Shown: in pieces, positions 33,265 to 40,552 of the stretch
How the letters are laid out: each line of letters begins with the position of its first letter
Position numbering within the stretch: the first letter of the stretch is position 1
The notes under the pieces: model-generated
What the model was told of the DNA's origin: nothing
Databases searched by the model: none
What the model saw: the letters and a program-made list of their open reading frames with translations, nothing else
Made by a program: the position numbers and the translations under genes
Origin: Aldehydirespirator sp965220645
Lineage (GTDB): Bacteria; Actinomycetota; Acidimicrobiia; Acidimicrobiales; Aldehydirespiratoraceae
NCBI GenBank assembly: GCA_965220645.1
Contig: OZ244836.1
Location: forward strand, 1,984,001-2,048,000
Reading direction: 5' to 3'
Length of the DNA stretch: 64,000 bases

Positions 33265-34341
33265 ATGGAGCGATTCGGATTCGTCGGTTTGCCCAATTCG
33301 GGCAAGACCTCACTGCATAACGCGCTGGCCGGCGGCGACGCGGTCGCGGCCCGGCATGCGTTCTCCACGAAGTCGGCCAATGTGGGGGTGGCCCGGGTTC
33401 CCGACGCTCGGCTGCCGCAACTCGCCGCGATGAGCGACAGCCGCCGCACGGTGCATGCCTCGGTGCAGTTCACCGACATCGGCGGCCTGGTGTCGGGCTC
33501 GAGCCGGGGCGAGGGTCTGGGGAACGCGTTCCTGGGCCATGTTCGTGACACCGACGCGATCGTCTACGTGCTGCGGGCGTTCGTTCATCGCGATGTGCCG
33601 GGCGATGACGATCCCCTCGACAGTCTCCGAGTGCTCGAGACCGAACTGGCTCTGGCCGACCTCGACAGCGCCACCCGCCAACTCGACAAGCTTCGCCGAG
33701 CCGCGAAGGGCGATCCGTCACTGCGGGCAGGCCATGACCATCTGGCCCGAGCCGTCGCCGTTCTCGAGGACGGCGTGCCGCTGTATCGAGCCAATCTCGA
33801 CGGTTCTGCCAGGACCGATCTGTGCCCGTTCTTCCTGCTCACCAACAAGCCGGTGCTCGCGGTGGTGAACATTGGAGAGGATCAGATCCACGCCGCAGAG
33901 GAGCTGGCGGGCCCGGTGCGTGCCGAACTGGGCGAGGAGGCCGAGGTCATGTCCCTGTGCGTGCAGCTTGAGGCCGAGGCTGCGCAGCTCGACGAGTCGG
34001 AGCGGTCCGAGCTGCTGGCCGCTCTCGGTCTCGGCGGTGGCGCCCTGGACAGGTTCCTGACCAGCGCCTATCACCTACTGGGGCTGCGTACCTTCCTGAC
34101 CACCGGCCCGAAGGAGAGCAGGGCCTGGACGTTCCGAGCTGGGGAGTTGGCGGGGGAATGCGCCGGTGCGGTCCACTCTGACATCCAGCGGGGCTTCATC
34201 CGGGCCGACACGATCCCTTGGGACAAGCTGCTGGAGGCCGGTTCATTGGTCGCCGCCCGGAGTCAGGGCCTAGTGCGGTCAGAGGGCAAGGACTACCGCG
34301 TGGCCGACGGCGACGTGATGGAGTTCAGGTTCAACGTCTAG
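33265..34341 (+). CDS. ychF: Redox-regulated ATPase YchF (OLA1 family)
   Basis: 358 aa. An Obg-related P-loop protein that prefers ATP. G1 is GLPNSGKTS; FTDIGGLVSGSSRGEGLGNAFL covers G3 and the family-specific loop. The G4 region reads NIGED in place of NKxD, as expected for ATP rather than GTP specificity. The C-terminal TGS-like domain contains FLTTGPKESRAWTF, GAVHSDIQRGFIRAD and the end YRVADGDVMEFRFNV. It associates with ribosomes in studied bacteria. Confidence 0.95.
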   Translation: MERFGFVGLPNSGKTSLHNALAGGDAVAARHAFSTKSANVGVARVPDARLPQLAAMSDSRRTVHASVQFTDIGGLVSGSSRGEGLGNAFLGHVRDTDAIVYVLRAFVHRDVPGDDDPLDSLRVLETELALADLDSATRQLDKLRRAAKGDPSLRAGHDHLARAVAVLEDGVPLYRANLDGSARTDLCPFFLLTNKPVLAVVNIGEDQIHAAEELAGPVRAELGEEAEVMSLCVQLEAEAAQLDESERSELLAALGLGGGALDRFLTSAYHLLGLRTFLTTGPKESRAWTFRAGELAGECAGAVHSDIQRGFIRADTIPWDKLLEAGSLVAARSQGLVRSEGKDYRVADGDVMEFRFNV

Positions 34342-34384
34342 CTTCTTTGCGGCGCCTGCAAACAGTTGGCTAAGCTCATGGCCT

Positions 34385-35293
34385 GTGCCTGTCGCGTCCG
34401 ATACCCAGTTGCTGGCCGAACTCGAGCCCAGCGTGGAGAGGCTCTACGAACGGCACCTTCAACAGACCAAGGAGTGGCATCCCCACGCGCTGGTGCCCTG
34501 GAGCAGGGGCGAGGACTTCTCGGACGACTACGAGTGGACCCCCGAAGAGGCCGGGCTGAGCGCTGAGGCCCGTAGCGCTCTGTTCGTCAACGTCCTGACT
34601 GAGGACAACCTGCCCTACTACTTCCGGGACATCGAGCGCATGTTCGGCCGCGACGGTGCCTGGGGCCATTGGGTCAGGCGTTGGACCGCTGAGGAGGGCC
34701 GTCACGGGCAGGTGATCCACGATTACCTTGCCGTCACGCGCTCGGTCGATCCGGTCAGCCTCGAGAGGGCGCGCATGGCCCAGGTGCAGTGCGGGCGGGT
34801 TCCCGAGCCGCCCAACGCGCTGGAGGGCCTCGCCTACGTGGCCCTCCAGGAGTTGGCCACCCGGATCTCGCATTTCAACACGGGGCGCCACATCGACGAC
34901 CCGGCCGGCAGGGCCATCATGCGCCGGGTGGCCTTCGACGAGAACCTCCATTTTCTCTTCTATCGCGATCTCATGGGTGCCGCGCTCAAGATTGAGCCGT
35001 CCCAAGCGGTCGTGGCCATCGCCAACCAGGTGAGGAGCTTCGCGATGCCGGGTAAGGGCATCACCGACTTCGAAGCTCATGCCCGCACGATTGCCGAGGC
35101 CGGCATCTACGACCTGGCCATCCATCACGACCAGATACTCCAGCCGGTCGTGATGCGCGACTGGAACCTCCCGAGCCTCGCCGACCTCTCGGGGGTGGCC
35201 GAGGCGGCCCGGGACAGGCTCATGAAGTTGATCGACCGGATCGGCCGGGTCGGCCGGATCATGCTGGAGCGCCGGTCGCACCGGGAGGATTGA
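34385..35293 (+). CDS. Acyl-[acyl-carrier-protein] desaturase (ferritin-like di-iron)
   Basis: 302 aa. A soluble fatty-acid desaturase of the plant stearoyl-ACP / mycobacterial DesA type. The di-iron ligands are visible in LTEDNLPYYF, WTAEEGRHGQ (EExxH) and FDENLHFLFY (a second ExxH), with an additional Glu in VALQELATRISH. It introduces a double bond into ACP-bound acyl chains. TAAGCT (34371-34376) ends 8 nt before the GTG start. It is a single gene between ychF and DUF192. Confidence 0.88.
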   Translation: MPVASDTQLLAELEPSVERLYERHLQQTKEWHPHALVPWSRGEDFSDDYEWTPEEAGLSAEARSALFVNVLTEDNLPYYFRDIERMFGRDGAWGHWVRRWTAEEGRHGQVIHDYLAVTRSVDPVSLERARMAQVQCGRVPEPPNALEGLAYVALQELATRISHFNTGRHIDDPAGRAIMRRVAFDENLHFLFYRDLMGAALKIEPSQAVVAIANQVRSFAMPGKGITDFEAHARTIAEAGIYDLAIHHDQILQPVVMRDWNLPSLADLSGVAEAARDRLMKLIDRIGRVGRIMLERRSHRED

Positions 35294-35380
35294 GCCCGCG
35301 CGCAGTTCTCGCACCGGCTCGCCCGTTCGTCGCAGGCGAGAAACTGATGGCGGAGGCTCCCGGAACTAGATTCTCAGGCC

Positions 35381-35710
35381 ATGGCCTGGCTGATGGTCGA
35401 AGACCGGGTGGTGGCGTCGCTGGAGGTCGCCTCCAGCCGGCGCGGCCGTCGCAGAGGTCTTCTCGGAAGGGACGGAATCGAAGGAGCCTTGCTGCTGGAA
35501 CGGACCCGCTCGGTGCACTCGGTCGGCATGCGCTTCCCTATCGATGTAGCCCACTGTGACCGCGACATGCGGGTGCTGCGGGTGACCACGATGAGGACCA
35601 ACCGTGTGGGGCGCCCGGTGTGGCGGGCCACATCGGTCATCGAGGCCGAGGCGGGCAGCTTCCGGCGCTGGGGGGTAGCCCCCGGCGTGGAGCTCGAGAT
35701 CCGGCGGTGA
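35381..35710 (+). CDS. DUF192 family protein
   Basis: 109 aa. The DUF192 core is visible: RGRRRGLLGRDGIEGALLLERTRSVHSVGMRFPIDVAHCDRDMRVL and a C-terminal GVELEIR. The function is unknown. There is no signal peptide, unlike some members. TAGATT (35367-35372) ends 8 nt before the ATG. The stop overlaps the GTG start chosen for rsmI. Confidence 0.78.
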   Translation: MAWLMVEDRVVASLEVASSRRGRRRGLLGRDGIEGALLLERTRSVHSVGMRFPIDVAHCDRDMRVLRVTTMRTNRVGRPVWRATSVIEAEAGSFRRWGVAPGVELEIRR

Positions 35711-36576
35711 GCGGTCCTCCACCCGACGCTGCCCCTCCAGCGGTGAGCGGTTCACTGGTCCTGGTCGGTACGCCGATCGGCAACCTCGGCGATCTCAGCG
35801 GTAGGGCGGTTGAGGCTCTCGCGGCTGCTGACGTGGTGTGTTGCGAGGACACCCGGCGCACGGGGCGGCTGCTACAGCACGCGGGGGTGCACGGGACCCG
35901 GCTTCGGCGGGTTGACGAGCACACCGAGGCTGAGGCGGCCGCCGAGGTCTGCGAGCTCGTCGCCAACGGTGCCACGGTCGCGGTGGTGACCGATGCTGGC
36001 ATGCCCGCGCTTACCGATCCCGGTGGCCAGCTGGTGGCCGCGTGTGCGGCGGCCGGACACACGGTGACGGTTGTGCCCGGCCCCTCGGCCGGCTTGGCTG
36101 CGCTGGCAGTAAGCGGCCTTCGCGCGGGCCGGTTCTGTTTCGAGGGTTTCCTGCCCCGAAAGGGCAAGGCCCGGGCGGAGCGCCTGGAGCAGATCGCACG
36201 GGAGCGTCGCACCACCGTGGTCTACGAGTCACCGCATCGCTTGCGGTCCTGCCTTGAAGACCTGGCCGAGGCGTGCGGGCCGTCCCGTCGGGGGGTTGTC
36301 GCTCGCGAACTCACGAAGCTGCATGAGGAGATCGCGAGGGGAAGTCTCGCCGACCTGTGCGAATGGGCTACCGGTCCAGTGAAGGGAGAGGTGGTGATTG
36401 TGATCGAGGGAGCCCCCGAGGACGATCCCGAGGCCACAGACCGCGAACTGCTGGAAGCTGCTAAGGCTCTCGTGGCCGAGGGCATGAGTCGTCGGGACGC
36501 CGCGGCCGCGGCTGCGGCCACCCACGGAGTCCCTCGTCGCCGGGTCTACAACCTGTTGTCAACCCCACAAAACTGA
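35707..36576 (+). CDS. rsmI: 16S rRNA (cytidine1402-2'-O)-methyltransferase RsmI
   Basis: 289 aa. A tetrapyrrole-methylase fold enzyme; motifs VGTPIGNLGDLS, CEDTRRTGRLL, VTDAGMPALTDPG, PGPSAGLAALAVSGL and FEGFLPRKGKAR are diagnostic. It uses SAM to methylate the 2'-OH of C1402. The start is GTG 35707 (overlap GTGA with the DUF192 stop); GTG 35743, in a repeated GCGGTGAGCGGT context, is an alternative that would begin directly at the domain. It precedes metG, as rsmI lies near metS in mycobacteria. Confidence 0.93.
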   Translation: MSGPPPDAAPPAVSGSLVLVGTPIGNLGDLSGRAVEALAAADVVCCEDTRRTGRLLQHAGVHGTRLRRVDEHTEAEAAAEVCELVANGATVAVVTDAGMPALTDPGGQLVAACAAAGHTVTVVPGPSAGLAALAVSGLRAGRFCFEGFLPRKGKARAERLEQIARERRTTVVYESPHRLRSCLEDLAEACGPSRRGVVARELTKLHEEIARGSLADLCEWATGPVKGEVVIVIEGAPEDDPEATDRELLEAAKALVAEGMSRRDAAAAAAATHGVPRRRVYNLLSTPQN

Positions 36577-36622
36577 TACCGGCTGGGGAAGACCTTTAGA
36601 TCTGGGGATAATGTGGCCCGCG

Positions 36623-38278
36623 ATGGCGGTGCCGGTACTGGTCGCAGTGGCGTGGCCCTACGCGTCTGGGAGTCGCCACCTCGGCCACCTTGCCGGGGCC
36701 TACCTGCCGGCGGACATCTATGCCCGCTTCCAGCGGCTGGCCGGTAACGACGTTCTGATGGTGAGCGGGTCCGACGTGCACGGCACGCCGATCACCGTGC
36801 GGGCCGACGCCGAGGGCGTGACTCCATCGGAGATCGTCGGGCGCTACCACTCCGAGTTCTGCCGGCAGTGGGAGATGCTCGGGATTTCGTGGGACCTCTA
36901 CACCACCACCGGCACGCGCAACCATGCCGAAGTCACCCAGGACATGTTCCTGGTGCAGCTGCAGAACGGCCATATCGACAAGCGTGTGTCGGAGCAGTTC
37001 TACGACCCCGCCGGCGAGCGCTTCCTGCCCGACCGCTACATCGAGGGCATCTGCCCGCGCTGCGACTACGAAGGGGCCCGCGGGGATCAGTGCGAGCAGT
37101 GCGGCACCACTCTGGACGCCACCGACCTGATCGAGCCCCGGTCCAAGATCAGCGGAGCCGTGCCCGAGCTGCGCGCGACGGAGCACTTCTACTACCGCTA
37201 CTCGGACTTCACCGAGAAGGTCGACGCCTGGCTCAAGACCCGGCTCAGATGGCGGCCGCACGTGCTCAACTCCTCTCTCGGCTGGACCAACGAGGGCCTG
37301 CAGGACCGGGCCATCACCCGGGATCTGGACTGGGGAGTCGAGCTTCCCGTCGATGACCTGGGCGAGGGAAAACGCATCTACGTCTGGTACGACGCGGTGA
37401 TCGGCTACCTGTCGGCGTCCAAGGAATGGGCGGCCCGCAACGGCGATCCCGACGCCTGGAAGCGTTGGTGGCACAACGACGAGGCCCGCCACCTCTACTT
37501 CGTCGGGAAGGACAACATCCCGTTCCACGCCATGCTGTGGCCCGCGCAGCTCATGGGCTACGGCGGTCTGCACCTGCCCGACAACGTGCCCGCCAACCAG
37601 TACGTGACCTTCTCGGGAGCCAAGATGGCCGCGGGCCGAGGCGTGGGCCTGACCATCGGGGAGGGTCTCAGACTCTTCGAGCCCGACGCCCTGCGTTACG
37701 CGATGGCCGCGGCCCTGCCCGAGCATGCCGACACCGAGATTTCCATCGAGGAGATCGCCCGGCGCATCAACGGCGAGCTGGTCGCCACCTGGGGGAACCT
37801 CGTCAACCGGGTGCTGTCGATGGCCCAGTCCGCGCTGGCGGGTGTGGTACCCGAGGTCGGCGACCGCCAAGCCTCCGACATCGCGCTGCTGGATGCCGCG
37901 GACGACGCCTTGATCCAGGGGGCCGACTGCATCGAGCGGGTAGAGCTGCGGGCCGGCCTGCGCGTCGCCATGGAGGCGGCCGCAAGAGTGAACGCCTACC
38001 TCACCTCCACCGAGCCGTGGAAGCTGGCCTCGACGGACCCGGACCGCGCCGCGGGGGTTCTGGTTACCGCACTGGAGGCAATGGCCGGTGTGCGCACGGG
38101 ACTGGCCCCGTACCTTCCGTTCTCCACGGCTGCCCTGGACGACTTGTTCGGTCCGGTCAAGCGCTGGGAGCGCCCTGCCGTGCTGCCAGGCACGCCGGTG
38201 CCCAAGCTGGCGCCGCTGTTCGCCAAGGTGGACTTGGACGCAATCGACCTCGCCGCAGGCGACGTCCAGGACCGGTAG
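36623..38278 (+). CDS. metG: Methionyl-tRNA synthetase, with degenerate KMSKS loop
   Basis: 551 aa. A class Ia synthetase: the HIGH motif is HLGH in SGSRHLGHLAG, and a zinc knuckle has CPRC and CEQC. YFVGKDNIPFHAMLWPAQLMG and an anticodon-binding domain with GNLVNRVLS follow. The KMSKS position reads AKMAAGRGVG, where related enzymes have GKFSTSRGVG, so the serines and the second lysine are missing. There is no C-terminal tRNA-binding domain. The start is ATG 36623: TAATGT (36609-36614) ends 8 nt before it, and the earlier in-frame ATG 36611 lies inside that element. Confidence 0.93.
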   Translation: MAVPVLVAVAWPYASGSRHLGHLAGAYLPADIYARFQRLAGNDVLMVSGSDVHGTPITVRADAEGVTPSEIVGRYHSEFCRQWEMLGISWDLYTTTGTRNHAEVTQDMFLVQLQNGHIDKRVSEQFYDPAGERFLPDRYIEGICPRCDYEGARGDQCEQCGTTLDATDLIEPRSKISGAVPELRATEHFYYRYSDFTEKVDAWLKTRLRWRPHVLNSSLGWTNEGLQDRAITRDLDWGVELPVDDLGEGKRIYVWYDAVIGYLSASKEWAARNGDPDAWKRWWHNDEARHLYFVGKDNIPFHAMLWPAQLMGYGGLHLPDNVPANQYVTFSGAKMAAGRGVGLTIGEGLRLFEPDALRYAMAAALPEHADTEISIEEIARRINGELVATWGNLVNRVLSMAQSALAGVVPEVGDRQASDIALLDAADDALIQGADCIERVELRAGLRVAMEAAARVNAYLTSTEPWKLASTDPDRAAGVLVTALEAMAGVRTGLAPYLPFSTAALDDLFGPVKRWERPAVLPGTPVPKLAPLFAKVDLDAIDLAAGDVQDR

Positions 38279-38289
38279 GGCGTCGCCGC

Positions 38290-39048
38290 GTGGCCTGGGC
38301 GGATCACCACTGTCACCTCCCGGATGGCGACGAAGCCGGCCCGGTTATCGCCGATGCTCGCACCGCAGGCGTCGGCATGCTCGTCACTGTGGGCACAGAT
38401 GTGGAAAACTCGCGTCGAGCAATCTCGGTTGCTGAGGCCCACGCGGGGGTGTGGGCCACTGCGGGCGTGCATCCCCACGAAGCCTCCCGCGGAATGGATG
38501 GATTGGAGGCCCTGATGCGGCTGCCTGCGGTGGTGGCGGTGGGCGAGACCGGACTCGACTATCACTACGACCACTCGCCGCGTCCCGTTCAGCGTCAGGT
38601 CTTCGCGGCGCAGGTGGATCTGGCCAACCGGAGGGACTTGCCGCTGGTGGTCCACTCCCGGTCGGCCTGGGATGACACGCTCGAGGTGCTCGACCGTGAG
38701 GGGATCCCGTCCCGAACGGTGATGCACTGCTTCACGGGCGGACCCGATGAGGCCGAGGAGTGCCTGCGACGGGGCGCGGTCCTGTCGTTCTCGGGGATCG
38801 TCACATTCCCCAAAGCCCCGGAGGTGCGCGACGCGGCGCGGGCCTGCCCGCTCGACCGCCTGCTGGTCGAGACCGACAGCCCATACCTGGCTCCCGTGCC
38901 CCACCGCGGCAAGAAGAACCGGCCCGCGCTGGTTGGCGTTGTGGGGGCCGCGGTGGCGGACGCGAAGGGCCTCGATGTCGCGGAGGTGGAGCGGGCGACT
39001 TGGGCGACCACCCGAGCGTTCTACGGACTCGACCGGGAGGTCGACTGA
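38290..39048 (+). CDS. tatD: TatD-family hydrolase
   Basis: 252 aa. A metal-dependent deoxyribonuclease/hydrolase fold. The HxH metal motif is in DHHCHLPDG at the N-terminus. GVHPHEAS, VAVGETGLDYHYDHSP (Glu and Asp ligands), VVHSRSAWDDTLEVL, HCFTGGPDEA and VETDSPYLAPVPHRGKKN are all canonical. It starts at GTG 38290, 11 bp after metG, and is followed by rpf with one base between stop and start. The metG-tatD-rpf-rsmA order matches mycobacteria. Confidence 0.93.
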   Translation: MAWADHHCHLPDGDEAGPVIADARTAGVGMLVTVGTDVENSRRAISVAEAHAGVWATAGVHPHEASRGMDGLEALMRLPAVVAVGETGLDYHYDHSPRPVQRQVFAAQVDLANRRDLPLVVHSRSAWDDTLEVLDREGIPSRTVMHCFTGGPDEAEECLRRGAVLSFSGIVTFPKAPEVRDAARACPLDRLLVETDSPYLAPVPHRGKKNRPALVGVVGAAVADAKGLDVAEVERATWATTRAFYGLDREVD

Positions 39049-39049
39049 G

Positions 39050-39718
39050 ATGGGCGGGTCTGACCGGGGCACCCGGCTCGGACTGATCGGTGCGGCCGCC
39101 CTGGTCGTGCTGATCGGGGTTGGCTCGCCGGCGTCGGCCCAGACGAGTTCGACCGCGTCGCCCCCCGATGTGGAGCCGACCGAGGTCGTCGACGTGGACA
39201 ACTTCGAGGATCGGGCCCAGCAGTGGAACGAGGCTCGGCGCAGGGCACGGGAGGAGGCCTTGAGGCGGGCCGAGGAACTGGCTGCCGCAGCCAGGAGCAC
39301 GACCACGACGACTACGACCACGACGGCCGCCCCCACGACCACGTTGGCCGCCCCCACGATCACGACAACTACGACCACAACCGAGCCACCGACCACGACC
39401 GAGGCAACGACCACGACGGAGGCTCCAGCGGTCAAGCATCCGATCCCGGCAGGAACCACGGAAGAGCAGTGGCACGCCCTGAGGCAGTGCGAGTCAACGC
39501 AGAACTATCGGGCCATCAGCCGGAGCGGGCGCTATCGCGGCGCCTACCAGTTCTCGATCCGAACGTGGGACTGGGTGGCAGAGATGCACTACCCGGAGCT
39601 GGTCGGGGTCGATCCCATTGACGCTTCGCCATCCGACCAGGACAAGATGGCCTACAAGCTCTACGAGATCAACGGCTGGGACCCCTGGCCGACCTGCAAG
39701 AAGAGGCTGCCCTCCTGA
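39050..39718 (+). CDS. Resuscitation-promoting factor-like secreted transglycosylase
   Basis: 222 aa. A signal peptide (GLIGAAALVVLIGVGSPASA), a helical Arg/Glu segment, a ~50-residue Thr-rich linker (39295-39425), then an Rpf/lysozyme-like domain: WHALRQCESTQNY with the catalytic Glu, GRYRGAYQFSIRTWDWVAE and a final WPTC. Such enzymes cleave peptidoglycan and stimulate growth from dormancy. Mycobacterial rpfB occupies the same position between tatD and rsmA, but this protein lacks G5/DUF348 domains. SD GGGAGG is at 39035-39040. Confidence 0.85.
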   Translation: MGGSDRGTRLGLIGAAALVVLIGVGSPASAQTSSTASPPDVEPTEVVDVDNFEDRAQQWNEARRRAREEALRRAEELAAAARSTTTTTTTTTAAPTTTLAAPTITTTTTTTEPPTTTEATTTTEAPAVKHPIPAGTTEEQWHALRQCESTQNYRAISRSGRYRGAYQFSIRTWDWVAEMHYPELVGVDPIDASPSDQDKMAYKLYEINGWDPWPTCKKRLPS

Positions 39719-39735
39719 CCCACACGGAGTCGGAG

Positions 39736-40548
39736 TTGAAGGCGCTCATGGACCGCTTCGGCGTGTCGCCGCGCCGGTCCTTCGGCCAGAACTTCGTCGT
39801 CGATCCCAACACCGTCCGGCGCATTGCCCGCCTCAGCGGTTCGGGGCCAGAGGACTCTGTGCTGGAGATCGGGGCCGGGCTGGGCTCCCTCACTCTTGCC
39901 CTGGCCGAGACCGGCGCCGCGGTGCGGGCCGTGGAGGTCGACTCCGGTCTGGTCGCTGCGCTGCGCGAGGTCGTGGCGGAGGCGGGCGCGCACCGCGTCG
40001 AGGTGGTCGAGGGCGACGCGGCGACCCTGGACCTCGACGACATGCTGGAGGGCTCGGACGGGTGGATGGTGGTGGCCAACCTGCCTTACAACATCGCCAC
40101 GCCTCTGGTCGTTGACCTGCTGCGCGACGCGGCGGCCATCGAGACGATGGTGGTGATGGTCCAGCGCGAAGCGGGGGAGCGGCTCGTCGCGCCGCCCGGG
40201 TCGAGGGCCAGAGGCATACCCAGCGTGCTGGTGGAGCGGCGGGGCGTGGCCCGGGTGGTGGCCAGAGTCTCGGCCTCGGTTTTCCGGCCCCGGCCCAAGG
40301 TCGAGTCGGTTGTGGTCCGGATCGAGCGCCATCCGAGCTCTCGGGCTGTGCTCTTGCCGCCGGCGACCGAGGCTCGCTTCGAGCGGCTCGTGCGGACCGG
40401 GTTCGGCCAGCGGCGCAAGATGCTGCGTCGCTCGCTGGCCGGGCTGGTCTCCTCCGCGGAGTTTGCTGACGCGGGAGTGGACCCTTCAAGCCGTCCCGAG
40501 ACGCTGACTCTGGATCAATGGATGAGCCTGGCCCGAACCGAGCGGTAG
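39736..40548 (+). CDS. rsmA: 16S rRNA dimethyladenosine transferase RsmA (KsgA)
   Basis: 270 aa. Dimethylates two adjacent adenosines near the 3' end of 16S rRNA. Motifs: RRSFGQNFVVDPNTV, the SAM-binding VLEIGAGLGSLT, and the catalytic NLPYNIATP, followed by VQREAGERL and SVFRPRPKVES. The start is TTG 39736 with GGAG upstream; ATG 39748 is an alternative. In related genomes ispE follows directly; here the converging large-subunit gene of a molybdenum hydroxylase intervenes. Confidence 0.94.
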   Translation: MKALMDRFGVSPRRSFGQNFVVDPNTVRRIARLSGSGPEDSVLEIGAGLGSLTLALAETGAAVRAVEVDSGLVAALREVVAEAGAHRVEVVEGDAATLDLDDMLEGSDGWMVVANLPYNIATPLVVDLLRDAAAIETMVVMVQREAGERLVAPPGSRARGIPSVLVERRGVARVVARVSASVFRPRPKVESVVVRIERHPSSRAVLLPPATEARFERLVRTGFGQRRKMLRRSLAGLVSSAEFADAGVDPSSRPETLTLDQWMSLARTER

Positions 40549-40552
40549 CCGA

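Noticed and set aside
39295..39425. Tandem DNA repeat in the Rpf-like gene
   Set aside because: The ACC/ACG-rich stretch simply encodes a Thr-rich wall-spanning linker, which is common in secreted proteins; no regular unit was found.
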